From the NCBI GenBank assembly GCA_020637555.1, contig JACKKF010000002.1:310001-374000 (forward strand): a stretch of DNA of 64,000 nt. Reading direction: 5' to 3'. The DNA comes from Rhodobacter sp. Its GTDB lineage: Bacteria; Pseudomonadota; Alphaproteobacteria; Rhodobacterales; Rhodobacteraceae. Positions within the stretch are counted from its first letter, which is position 1. The number at the start of each line of letters is the position of its first letter. Made by a program: the position numbers and the translations under genes. The notes under the pieces were generated by a model that made no database searches, was not told the DNA's origin, and saw nothing but the letters and a program-made list of their open reading frames with translations. Positions 8,285 through 16,922 of this stretch are shown here, one piece after another.

Positions 8285-9377
8285 CCTCCAGGTGCAGCAA
8301 TATCCCAAGCGCCAGCAGCATGGAAGCAACAGGTGGTGTCCAGATCGCCAGCGACAACGGAATCTGCCCGTTCTCTCCCAGAACTTGCGCGAAATTGCGC
8401 AAAAAGAACAGGGCGAATCCGGCGAGGACGGTCATCAGGATGCGCGTTCCTGTTCCGCCCGCGCGGGTGTGGCGAAAGTTCAGCACCGCCCCGACCATCA
8501 ACATCGCGGCCATCAGGAACGGCAACGCCAGTTCCGCCTGAAACTGCGCGCGATGCGGGCGCGACGACAGGCCCGCACGGTCCAGCGCGTGGATGAAATC
8601 GGGCAGGTCCCAGACCGACAGCGTGCCGGCGCGGGCGAAGCTCTCGCGGATGCGCTCGCCGGTCAGATCCGACGGCAGGTCGAAGTTGTCGAAACTCTGC
8701 GCCGCGCGTTCGGGGTTGTCGGCCAGCAGGTCCCAGCGTTTGGCCCCCTCGAGGTGCCAGGACCCGGGGTCGAGCCGCGCGTGATCGGCCTCGATCCGGA
8801 TGAGCGGCACACCGGTATCGCGGTCAAAGGACAGGAAGGTCACATGCCGGAACCCCAGCCCGTCGGCATCGACCGATTGCGCCCGGATCACGGTTTGCCC
8901 CTGCGCATCGCCCTGCCGCATCCAGACCGCCGCCCCCTCGAGCGAAATCTGCGTCTGCTGATCGGGGCTTTGCAGACCCGCCAGCCGGTCCTGATACGCG
9001 CGTGTCGCCGAGGCGACCAGCGGGTTGAACCCCGCCACCAGCAGCGCCCCGAACAGCAGCGTGGCCAGAAACGGCTCGCGCAGCATCCGCATCGCCGACC
9101 GCCCGGCGCCGCGCACGACCACCAGCTCGGAACTGCGCGCCAGCCCCAGCACGAAGGTCATCGACGCCAGAATCGTCAGCAGGGGCAGGATCTCGTAGAA
9201 AGTCGCGGGAACGTGCAGCAGCGACAGCCACAGGATTTCGGCCATCGGGGTAGCACCGCCACCCAGCCGACGGACCATCTCGACGATCTCGAACAGCATC
9301 AACATGCCGAAGAACACGGCGGCGATCAGCGCGAAGCTGACCGCGAGGCGGCGCACCAGATACAGGCCCAGCGTCAT
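8277..9377 (-). CDS. lptG: LPS export ABC transporter permease LptG
   Basis: Inner-membrane half of the LptB2FG exporter that extracts LPS and passes it to LptC. The 366-residue protein has the YjgP/YjgQ layout: N-terminal helices (LALFEIVEMVRR region preceded by a hydrophobic block), a coupling segment near LARSSELVVVRGAG, a central periplasmic beta-jellyroll domain, and C-terminal helices (PFLMAAMLMVGAVL, MTVLAGFALFFLRNF). Its ATG overlaps the lptF stop by 4 bp, and its stop (TAG) lies inside the lptD start region, so lptF, lptG and lptD are translationally linked. Confidence 0.95.
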   Translation of the reverse strand: MTLGLYLVRRLAVSFALIAAVFFGMLMLFEIVEMVRRLGGGATPMAEILWLSLLHVPATFYEILPLLTILASMTFVLGLARSSELVVVRGAGRSAMRMLREPFLATLLFGALLVAGFNPLVASATRAYQDRLAGLQSPDQQTQISLEGAAVWMRQGDAQGQTVIRAQSVDADGLGFRHVTFLSFDRDTGVPLIRIEADHARLDPGSWHLEGAKRWDLLADNPERAAQSFDNFDLPSDLTGERIRESFARAGTLSVWDLPDFIHALDRAGLSSRPHRAQFQAELALPFLMAAMLMVGAVLNFRHTRAGGTGTRILMTVLAGFALFFLRNFAQVLGENGQIPLSLAIWTPPVASMLLALGILLHLEDG

Positions 9378-10485
9378 GCCCCGCCCCCCGGCATCCGCCG
9401 CGTGCGCGATGCCCAGGCGATGAGCCCCAGCGCCGCCAATGCCGCCAGCGCCAGCGGGATCGCCCCCAGCCAGGACAGGCCGACCGATCGCATGGCGATC
9501 CCCGCCAGGGCGTTCGACAGCGACTGCACCACCGCGATCAGGGCGACGGCCAGCACCACCTCGCGCCAGAACCCCAGGCGGCTGAACCCGCCGGCGACCA
9601 GCGCGGCATAGCCGATCAGCGCCGCCGTCAACGCCGTGAACCCGTCCACGAAACGCGAGACCAGCTCGAACCGGAACTGGGCCTCGGTCGCGTGGGTTTC
9701 GTCGAACAGCGCCTGCGTGGGGGCGATCAGGTCGCGCGTCGGCAATTCCTGCACCGAGCGCCCGCGCCCGGCAGGACCGGCCAGGATGCTGAGATCATAG
9801 GTGAAATCGCTGAACCCCGTCACCGAAAGGCGGCCCGAGCGCCGGTCGTGAATCTGCGCCTGTCCGTCGATCATCACCAGCTTCGGCCCCGTCGCCTCGG
9901 GCACGATCAGCGCCGTGCGGGCGGTATAATAGACACGTTGCAACTGGCTGCGCGCGTCGGACAGGAAGATGCCGCGCATCGTCCCGTCCTCGGTGATCTC
10001 GTTGATGAAAAAGGTCACGCCCTCGGCCGGTGCTGGAACACCCCGTCCTGCAACAGCGAGGCGGTGATGTTCTGCGCGACCTCGGCTCCGGCGCCGCGCC
10101 AGCTGGCTGCGCCCCTCGGCACGATGAAGTGCATCAGCACGATCAGAAAGGCGGTGACGATCAACCCGAACAGCACCACCGGTCGCGCCAGCCTGAGGGG
10201 CGAGATCCCCGCCGCCTGGATGACCGCGACCTCGGAATTGCGCAGCAACCCCAGCGTCACCTGCAAGGTCGCGACAAAGGCCGAGATGGGCAGCACGGTG
10301 CGGATCAGCATCGGCAGGCTGAGGGCGGTGAATTCCAGGAACACCGACATCGGCTGACCGTCGCTGATCAGACGGTCGAACAGGCTTACGGCCTTGTTGA
10401 CCCAGTAGACCGAGACCAGCACCAGCGAAAAGAATCCGAACACCCAAAGCAGTTGCGCCAGAATGTAGCGGTCCAGGCGCGTCAC
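9374..10485 (-). pseudogene. lptF: LPS export ABC transporter permease LptF, apparent one-base frameshift
   Basis: First gene of the lpt run and partner of LptG. The N-terminal half reads from a GTG at 10485 (ribosome site GAGGA, 8-9 nt away) as VTRLDRYILAQLLWVFGF..., with helices and the family motif LGLLRNSEVAVIQAAGIS, up to LLQDGVFQH. It then meets a stop at about 10015-10017. The C-terminal half (AEGVTFFINEITEDG... to ...RMPGGGA) continues without a gap in another frame. The break is near 10025-10032, where the coding strand reads CACCGGCC; adding one C (CAC CCG GCC) restores a continuous protein of about 370 residues. As LptF is normally essential and no second copy is visible here, a base-call or assembly error is more likely than true loss, but the sequence as given is broken. 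Confidence 0.88.
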
Positions 10486-10640
10486 GCGGGGAATCCTCGG
10501 TTGGTCTCGACGGGGGTGCAATCTAGCGGGATTCGCCCGGCAGGAAAACAGCTTATCGGCGGGTTTGCCCGGGCCGGGGGCTACTGGTCAAGCCCGTGCC
10601 TTGGGGCTAGGGTCCTCGCAGGCTGGAAGGAGCGCAGACC

Positions 10641-12092
10641 ATGGCCCTTGTCGATTTTCGTTTTGTTGCCGCCGATCCGGATTCGGCGGTGGCCCATGCC
10701 GGGCGCGTCGTTGTCCTGGCGGACGCCGAGGTGCCGCAGGCCGCCCGCCGTCTGGACCGCGTGACGCGCGGCGCCCTGACGCGCGTGCTGGCCAGTGATC
10801 GCTGGGCGGCGCTGAAACAGGGCGACGGGATCGACCTGGCGTTTCCGGGGGGCATGGCGGCCTCGGGGGTGATGGTGATCAAACTGGCGCGCAACGCCGA
10901 TCCGGCCGACATGCGCAAGGCCGGCGCGACCATCGCCCGTGGCCTGAAAGAGGCCGGCGCGCTGGTTCTGGCGCAGGGACGCCGCCGTTTGCCGGCCCTG
11001 GTCGAGGGGATCGCCTTGCGGGCCTATGACTTCGCCATCCGCGCCGAGATGCCCAAGGCACCCGGCCCGGTCGATCTGGTCGTGGCCGACCCCGACGCCC
11101 AGAAAGCCGCCTGCGCCGAGGTTCTGGCGCTGGCCGAGGCGGTGCATTTCACCCGCGATCTGGTCAACGAACCGGCGAACGTGCTGACCACCACCGACTT
11201 CGCCGACCGCCTGCTGGCGCTGCGCGCGCTGGGGCTCGAGGTCGAGGTGCTGGACGAGGCGCAGCTTGCCGATCTGGGCATGCGCGCGCTGCTGGGCGTG
11301 GGGCAGGGATCCGAGAGCCCCTCGAAAGTGGTGGTGATGCAATGGAAAGGGGCCGAGGGCGCACCGCTGGCCCTGGTCGGCAAGGGTGTCGTCTTTGACA
11401 CCGGGGGCATTTCGATCAAGCCGGCCGGCGGGATGGAGGAAATGACCATGGACATGGGCGGCGCCGGCGTGGTGGCCGGTGTCATGCGCGCGCTGGCCAC
11501 CCGCAAGGCCAAGGCCCATGTCGTCGGTCTGGTCGGTCTGGTGGAAAACATGCCCGACGGTCGCGCCCAGCGGCCGGGTGATGTGGTGCGCTCGATGAAG
11601 GGGGACACCATCGAGGTCATCAACACCGACGCCGAGGGGCGCCTCGTGCTGGCGGATGTGCTGTGGTATGCGCAAGACCGCTTCCAGCCCGCGGCGATGA
11701 TCGACCTGGCCACCTTGACCGGCGCCTGCGTGGTCGCGCTGGGGCACGAAAAGGCGGCGGTCTTTGCCAATGACGATGCCCTGGCGGGGGCCGTGCTGAA
11801 AGCCGCCGAGGATCAGGGCGAAGGCGCCTGGCGGATGCCGCTGGACCCGGCCTATGACCAGCTCATCAAGTCGCGCATCGCCGACATGAAGAACACCGGC
11901 GGGCGCTGGGGCGGGGCGATCACCGCGGCGCAGTTCCTGCAACGCTTCGTGCCCGAGGGCACGCCCTGGGTGCATCTGGACATCGCGGGCGTGGCGCTGC
12001 CACCGGGCGAAACCACGCTGGCGCCCAAGGGGGCGACGGGCTGGGGCGTCCGGACCTTGAATGCGCTGGTCAAGGCCCGGTTCGAACACTGA
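10641..12092 (+). CDS. pepA: Leucyl aminopeptidase PepA
   Basis: Cytoplasmic M17 zinc/manganese aminopeptidase removing N-terminal residues from peptides. It has 483 residues: a variable N-terminal domain, then the catalytic domain with VGKGVVFDTGGISIKP (metal-binding Lys and Asp) and the signature NTDAEGRLVLAD at about residues 327-338. The ATG has a good ribosome site (GGAAGGAG). It is divergent from lptF, with a 155-bp shared upstream region, and followed 2 bp later by holC, a pairing that is common in proteobacteria. Some PepA proteins also bind DNA; nothing here shows that. Confidence 0.96.
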   Translation: MALVDFRFVAADPDSAVAHAGRVVVLADAEVPQAARRLDRVTRGALTRVLASDRWAALKQGDGIDLAFPGGMAASGVMVIKLARNADPADMRKAGATIARGLKEAGALVLAQGRRRLPALVEGIALRAYDFAIRAEMPKAPGPVDLVVADPDAQKAACAEVLALAEAVHFTRDLVNEPANVLTTTDFADRLLALRALGLEVEVLDEAQLADLGMRALLGVGQGSESPSKVVVMQWKGAEGAPLALVGKGVVFDTGGISIKPAGGMEEMTMDMGGAGVVAGVMRALATRKAKAHVVGLVGLVENMPDGRAQRPGDVVRSMKGDTIEVINTDAEGRLVLADVLWYAQDRFQPAAMIDLATLTGACVVALGHEKAAVFANDDALAGAVLKAAEDQGEGAWRMPLDPAYDQLIKSRIADMKNTGGRWGGAITAAQFLQRFVPEGTPWVHLDIAGVALPPGETTLAPKGATGWGVRTLNALVKARFEH

Positions 12093-12094
12093 GC

Positions 12095-12568
12095 ATGGCC
12101 ACCGCGCGCTTCTACCATCTGACGCAGGATCCGCTCGAGGCGTTGCTGCCGACGCTGATCGGCAAGGCGCTGGAGATCAACCTGCGGGTCGCGCTGCGCG
12201 GCACCGACCGCGCCCGGATGGAGGCCCTGGACCGGCGCCTGTGGCTGGGCGAGGGGTTCCTGCCGCACGGTCTGGCGGGGGGCGCGCATGACGCGGAACA
12301 GCCCTGCCTGCTGACCTGGGAGGCGACGCCCGCACCGGATCTGCCCAACGGCACCGGTTGCCTGGTCACGCTGGACGGCGCCGATGTCGGCGCGGACGAA
12401 GCCCGCGCGCTGGACCGGCTGTGCGTGGTGTTCGACGGGCTGGACGATCAGGCCCTGGCCCGCGCCCGCGACCAGTGGCGCAGCCTGACCGCCGCCGGGA
12501 TCGAGGCCGAATACTGGAGCCGCGAGTCCGGCCGGTGGGAATGCAAGGCCCGCCACCCCCGGGACTGA
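12095..12568 (+). CDS. holC: DNA polymerase III chi subunit HolC
   Basis: Chi subunit of the clamp-loader complex, which binds single-stranded-DNA-binding protein and links it to the polymerase. The 157-residue product starts ARFYHLTQDPLEALLPTLIGKAL, typical of HolC, and has the conserved late segment CVVFDGLDDQALARARDQW. It starts 2 bp after pepA stops, so it depends on the pepA promoter and ends at the terminator just downstream. Its length is within the usual family range. Confidence 0.93.
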   Translation: MATARFYHLTQDPLEALLPTLIGKALEINLRVALRGTDRARMEALDRRLWLGEGFLPHGLAGGAHDAEQPCLLTWEATPAPDLPNGTGCLVTLDGADVGADEARALDRLCVVFDGLDDQALARARDQWRSLTAAGIEAEYWSRESGRWECKARHPRD

Positions 12569-12574
12569 GCCACG

Positions 12575-12604
12575 AAAAAAGGGGGGCGCGCGCCCCCCTT
12601 TTCC
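12575..12604 (+). terminator. Rho-independent terminator after pepA-holC
   Basis: A G/C inverted repeat (GGGGGGCGC / GCGCCCCCC, 12581-12598) flanked by six A on the left and four T on the right. The flanking A and T runs make it usable from both strands, so it may also stop the minus-strand CO-dehydrogenase-like operon that ends at 12623. Confidence 0.85.
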
Positions 12605-12622
12605 ATGGGTTCCCAACCCGAT

Positions 12623-13411
12623 TTACCGGGCTGCCGTGACAGCCCGTCGCGTCATCACGCCAACCAGATGGGCGCGGTAGTCCGGAGTTCCGTGCAGGTC
12701 GCCGATCATCCCGTCGGCGGCGACGCTCAATCCGGCGATGGCCTCGGGGGTGAAGTTGCCCGACAGCGCGGCCTCGGCCTCGGTCCAGCGGAAGACGCCG
12801 CTTTCCGATGCCCCCGTGATCGCCACCCGAACCCCGGCCGCATACTGCGCCACGAAGGCCCCGGTCAGCGCAAAGCGGGACGCCGGTTGCAGAAACTTGG
12901 CATAGGCCGCCTTCTGCGGGATCGGGAACCGCACGGCGGTGATGATCTCGCCATCATGCAGCGCGGTTTCGAACAGACCCTGGAAGAAGTCGTCGGCCGC
13001 GATCTCGCGCGTGTTGGTCACCACCACGGCGCCCGAGGCCAGCACCGCCGAGGGGTAGCAGGCCGAGGGATCGTTGTTGGCGATGGACCCGCCGATGGTG
13101 CCCCGGTTTCGCACGGCGGGGTCGCCGATCTGGCCGGCCAGCGCGGCCAGTGCCGGATAATGCGCCGCCGCGTCCCGGGCCACCACCGCATGGGGCGTGG
13201 CCGCGCCGATCACCAGCGTGTCGCCGTCCCGGGTCACGCCCTTCATCTCGGCGATGCCGGTCAGCGACACCAGTGTCGCCGGGGCATTCAACCGCTGTTT
13301 CATGGTCGGCAGCAGGGTCTGACCGCCCGACAGGGCCTGCGCTTCCTCGCCGGACAGGGCCTCGACGGCCTCGGCGATGGTCGCGGGTTTCACGAAGTCG
13401 AAGTTATACAT
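12623..13411 (-). CDS. coxM: Molybdenum hydroxylase FAD subunit (CoxM-like)
   Basis: Medium, FAD-binding subunit of an aerobic CO-dehydrogenase-like molybdenum hydroxylase; it takes electrons from the iron-sulfur subunit. It has 262 residues from the ATG at 13411, which follows a GGGAGG ribosome site. The two FAD motifs are present as ALSGGQTLLPTMKQRL (about 33-48) and GTIGGSIANNDPSACYP, and the C-terminal CO_deh_flav_C domain follows. It lies last in the operon, after the large subunit, whereas the classical cox order is M-S-L. The length is slightly under the common 265-290. The substrate is not given by this subunit. Confidence 0.92.
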   Translation of the reverse strand: MYNFDFVKPATIAEAVEALSGEEAQALSGGQTLLPTMKQRLNAPATLVSLTGIAEMKGVTRDGDTLVIGAATPHAVVARDAAAHYPALAALAGQIGDPAVRNRGTIGGSIANNDPSACYPSAVLASGAVVVTNTREIAADDFFQGLFETALHDGEIITAVRFPIPQKAAYAKFLQPASRFALTGAFVAQYAAGVRVAITGASESGVFRWTEAEAALSGNFTPEAIAGLSVAADGMIGDLHGTPDYRAHLVGVMTRRAVTAAR

Positions 13412-13422
13412 CGCGGCCTCCC

Positions 13423-15798
13423 TTATTTGGCCTGCATGGCAGCCCAGACGCGCGACGGCGAAACGGGCATGTCGATATGGGTGACGTGGGTGTGACCGCC
13501 GCGATGCAGCGCGTCGATCACCGCGTTGACGACGGCGGGCGGCGATCCGATGGCGCCGGCCTCGCCGCAGCCCTTCACGCCCAGCGGGTTGTGGGTGCAC
13601 GGTGTCACGCAGCTGTGGTCCACCGTATAGGCGGGCACATCGTCGGCGCGCGGCATCGCGTAATCCATGTAGGACCCCGTCAGCAACTGGCCGTCGGCAT
13701 CATAGGCGCAGGCTTCCAGCATCGCCTGACCGATCCCCTGCGCCAGCCCGCCGTGGACCTGCCCCTCGACGATCATCGGGTTCACCACGTTGCCGAAATC
13801 GTCGGCGGCAGTGAAGTTGAGGATCGTCACCTTGCCGGTCTCGGGGTCCAGTTCGACCTCGCAGCCATAGGCCCCGGCCGGGTAGGTGAAGTTCGACGGA
13901 TCGTAGAACGCCGTTTCCTCCAGCCCCGGTTCCAGGCTTTCCAGCGGATAGTTGTGCGGCACATAGGCGGCCAGCGTGACCCCGGCCCAATCCACCGACT
14001 TGTCGGTGCCCGCGACCGAGAACTTGCCATCCTTCAGCTCGATGTCGGCCTCGGCGGCTTCCAGCAGATGCGCCGCGATCTTCTTGGCCTTGGCGATGAT
14101 CTTGTTCGTCGCGCGCACCAGCGCCGAGCCGCCGACCGCCAGCGAGCGCGAGCCATAGGTGCCCATGCCCATCGGCGTGTTCGAGGTATCGCCATGGACG
14201 ATCTCGACCTGGCCCGCGTCGATGCCGATCATCTCGGACACGACCTGGGCAAAGGTGGTCTCGTGGCCCTGACCGTGGCTGTGCGAGCCGGTAAAGACGC
14301 TGATCGAGCCGGTGGCATTCACCCGGACCGTGGCGCTTTCATAGAGCCCGGCGCGCGCGCCCAGTTGCCCCACCAGATTGGACGGCGCGATGCCGCAGGC
14401 CTCGATGTAATGGGCGATGCCGAAACCGCGCAGCTTGCCCGCCTTGGCGCTTTCGGCCGCCCGGGCGTCGAAGCCCGCGTAATCGGCCAGCTCCAGCATC
14501 TTGTCCATCGTCGCGTCATAGTTCCCGGTGTCGTATTCGACGGCCACGGGGGTGGCATAGGGGAACTGGTCGGGCTGGATGAAGTTCTGGCGCCGCAGGT
14601 CCACCGGTGAGACCCCCAGTTCGCGCGCCGCCTTGTCGATCAGCCGTTCAAGCTGGAAGGTCGCCTCGGGGCGGCCCGCGCCGCGATAGGCGTCGACCGG
14701 CACGGTGTTGGTGAACACGGCCTTCACGTTCACATAGATCACCGGGGTCTTGTAGTTCCCGGCCATCAGCGTGCCGTGCAGCCAGGTCGGCACCGAGGGT
14801 GCGAAGGTGCTGAGATAGGCGCCCATGTTGGCATAGGTCTCGGTGCGGATCGCGGTGAAATTGTTGTCCGCATCCAGCGCCAGTTCGATCCTGGTCACAT
14901 GGTCCCGGCCGTGCGCGTCGCTCATGAAGGCTTCCGACCGCGACGAGGTCCATTTGACCGGCTTCTTCAACTGCCGCGCCGCAAAGGTGCAGAAGGCTTC
15001 CTCGGCATAGTGGAAGATCTTCGAGCCGAAGCCCCCACCGACATCCGGCGCGACCACGCGCAGCTTGTGTTCGGGGATGCCCAGCACGAAGGCGCCCATC
15101 AGCAGACGGATCACATGCGGGTTTTGCGACGTGGTGTAGAGCGTGGACATGTCGTTCCAGGGGTCATAATCCCCCACCGCCACACGCGGTTCCATCGGGT
15201 TGGCGACAAGCCGCTGGTTCACCAGTTCCAGCGTGGTCACATGCGCCGCCGCCGAAAAGGCCGCGTCCACCGCGCCCTTGTTCTCCTCGACAAAGCCCCA
15301 GTCGTAACACAGGTTCGAGGTCAGATCGTCGTGCACCTTGGGCGCATCCGCCGCCAGTGCCGCCTTCATGTCCACCACGGCCGGCAGTTCGTCGATGTCC
15401 ACGACGATCGCCTCGGCGGCGTCACGGGCCTGTTCGGCGGTTTCGGCCACCACCACGGCGATCGGGTCGCCGACGTGGCGCACCTTGCCCTGCGCCAGCA
15501 CGGGGTGCGCGGGTTCCTGCATGGGCTGGCCGTGCTTGTCGGTGACCTGCCAGCCGCAGGGCAGACCGCCGACGCCCTCGAAATCGGCACCGGTGAAGAT
15601 GCGCACGACGCCGGGCATCGCGGCCGCGTCGGCGGTGTCGATCGCGGTGATGCGGCCGTGGGCCACCTGACTGCGCAGGAAATGCGCGTAAAGCTGACCG
15701 CGCAGGTTGATGTCGTCGGTATAACGTCCGTTCCCCGTCAGGAAACGCAGATCTTCGCGCCGCTTCGTGCTGGCGCCGATGCCGCCGTCCATGGGCAT
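13423..15798 (-). CDS. coxL: Molybdenum hydroxylase large subunit, form II CoxL-like
   Basis: Molybdopterin-containing catalytic subunit of the xanthine-oxidase family, 791 residues. The start at 15798 has a strong site (AGGGAGG). The active-site loop reads AYRGAGR at 370-376, the form II (BMS) signature; true form I CO dehydrogenases have AYRCSFR with the Cu-ligating cysteine. The catalytic glutamate is in KGCGEAGAIG (E746), and the GGGFGSK motif (254-260) binds cofactor. Form II enzymes are often annotated as CO dehydrogenase, but the activity of most is unproven, and other substrates such as purines, aldehydes or N-heterocycles are possible. No coxD/E/F/G maturation genes are visible next to it. 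Confidence 0.92.
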   Translation of the reverse strand: MPMDGGIGASTKRREDLRFLTGNGRYTDDINLRGQLYAHFLRSQVAHGRITAIDTADAAAMPGVVRIFTGADFEGVGGLPCGWQVTDKHGQPMQEPAHPVLAQGKVRHVGDPIAVVVAETAEQARDAAEAIVVDIDELPAVVDMKAALAADAPKVHDDLTSNLCYDWGFVEENKGAVDAAFSAAAHVTTLELVNQRLVANPMEPRVAVGDYDPWNDMSTLYTTSQNPHVIRLLMGAFVLGIPEHKLRVVAPDVGGGFGSKIFHYAEEAFCTFAARQLKKPVKWTSSRSEAFMSDAHGRDHVTRIELALDADNNFTAIRTETYANMGAYLSTFAPSVPTWLHGTLMAGNYKTPVIYVNVKAVFTNTVPVDAYRGAGRPEATFQLERLIDKAARELGVSPVDLRRQNFIQPDQFPYATPVAVEYDTGNYDATMDKMLELADYAGFDARAAESAKAGKLRGFGIAHYIEACGIAPSNLVGQLGARAGLYESATVRVNATGSISVFTGSHSHGQGHETTFAQVVSEMIGIDAGQVEIVHGDTSNTPMGMGTYGSRSLAVGGSALVRATNKIIAKAKKIAAHLLEAAEADIELKDGKFSVAGTDKSVDWAGVTLAAYVPHNYPLESLEPGLEETAFYDPSNFTYPAGAYGCEVELDPETGKVTILNFTAADDFGNVVNPMIVEGQVHGGLAQGIGQAMLEACAYDADGQLLTGSYMDYAMPRADDVPAYTVDHSCVTPCTHNPLGVKGCGEAGAIGSPPAVVNAVIDALHRGGHTHVTHIDMPVSPSRVWAAMQAK

Positions 15799-15888
15799 GG
15801 TATCCTCCCTGAGTCTGTGTCCGGCGGGGGTGTCCCCGCCGCGTGTCCGTGTCCTCGGGCCCAAGGGCAGGGCCAGAGGCGGGTTTCT

Positions 15889-16272
15889 CTACTTGCCGGC
15901 CGCCATGCCGTTGTTGTCCCAGATCTGCGCCAGGGCACTGACCACGGGTTCGGCGGCGTCTCCGGTCGCGTCGCTGTGGCCGACCAGAATGGCCACCGAG
16001 ACGTGCGAATCGCGGTAGGGGCACAGGAACTGCACGGCGATGTTGCCGGGCTCCAGGTGGTAGCCGTCGACCGACCAGCTGCCACGGGCGATGAACCCGT
16101 CGGTGCTGCCGCTCGCGCGCACATAGGCATTGAGCGTGCGCTCGGCCCGGTCCATGCACTCGGCCGGCGCACCACCATCGCCGAGGTCGCGGTCAAAGAA
16201 GCCCTCGGCCTGGGCAATGGCGGGCAGGGCCGCCAGGCAGGCCGCCGCGATCAAGGCCCGCGCCGCCATCAT
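15889..16272 (-). CDS. Small exported protein of unknown function in the cox-like operon
   Basis: A 127-residue protein with a clear signal peptide (MMAARALIAAACLAALPAIAQA, split here only by its cleavage at AQA). The mature part of about 105 residues has two cysteines (ECMDRAE and FLCPYRD), possibly a disulfide. Its ATG overlaps the coxS stop by 4 bp or less, so it is translated with the small subunit, and it stands between coxS and coxL. No family was recognised. Because the enzyme subunits are expected in the cytoplasm, an exported protein in their operon is odd; it may sense or bind a substrate outside the membrane, or merely share the transcript. The start could be the second ATG, 3 bp later. 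Confidence 0.75.
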   Translation of the reverse strand: MMAARALIAAACLAALPAIAQAEGFFDRDLGDGGAPAECMDRAERTLNAYVRASGSTDGFIARGSWSVDGYHLEPGNIAVQFLCPYRDSHVSVAILVGHSDATGDAAEPVVSALAQIWDNNGMAAGK

Positions 16273-16760
16273 TCCGCCGCCACGCCGAGGCCCGAGACAT
16301 CCTGCCCCGAGGCCGCGAGCACCGCCTTGACGATGTTGTGGTAGCCCGTGCACCGGCAGATGTTGCCTTCCAGGTGGTGACGGATCTCGGCCTCGGTCGG
16401 CTTGGGGTTCTCGGCCAGCAGCGCCGCCGCCGACATCACCATGCCCGGGGTGCAGAAACCGCATTGCAGCCCGTGGTGGTCCTGAAACGCCTGCTGCACC
16501 CGGCCCAGCGAGCCGTCGGCATTGGCCATGCCCTCGATCGTGGTGACGCTGGCGCCGTTCACGTCCTGCGCCAGAACCGTGCAGCTTTTCATCGCCAGCC
16601 CGTCCACATGCACCACGCAGGCCCCGCATTGGCTGGTGTCGCACCCGACATGGGTGCCGGTCAGGCCGAGCGTGTCACGCAGGAACGACGACAGGAGCGT
16701 GCGCCCCTCGGCCTCGCCCGACATGGACCGGCCGTTCACGGTCAATGTTACCTTGGTCAT
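16269..16760 (-). CDS. coxS: Molybdenum hydroxylase iron-sulfur subunit (CoxS-like)
   Basis: Small subunit carrying two [2Fe-2S] clusters that pass electrons from the molybdenum centre to FAD. It has 163 residues from the ATG at 16760 (GGGAGG site). The plant-type cluster ligands are C40, C45, C48 and C60 (VGCDTSQCGAC ... KSC), and the second cluster uses C100, C103, C135 and C137 (QCGFC ... NICRC). All eight are present, so the subunit should be functional. First gene of the S-(exported protein)-L-M operon and divergent from purQ across 162 bp. Confidence 0.95.
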   Translation of the reverse strand: MTKVTLTVNGRSMSGEAEGRTLLSSFLRDTLGLTGTHVGCDTSQCGACVVHVDGLAMKSCTVLAQDVNGASVTTIEGMANADGSLGRVQQAFQDHHGLQCGFCTPGMVMSAAALLAENPKPTEAEIRHHLEGNICRCTGYHNIVKAVLAASGQDVSGLGVAAE

Positions 16761-16922
16761 GAAATCCTCCCTTGGATGGCGGCATGAAAGCACGATGCGG
16801 CGCCCCGTCATATGCCACCTTAGGATTAGTCCGCCCGCGGCCGCACCCAGGACCGAAAACCGCTTTCCCCCGGCGCCGCGTCGCAGTAAAGGAGGCGCGA
16901 ACGCATACGTCTGGAGGCGCAC

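Noticed and set aside
13423..15798. Calling the operon a true (form I) CO dehydrogenase
   Set aside because: The active-site loop is AYRGAGR, not the cysteine-containing form I loop, and no coxDEFG genes are nearby.
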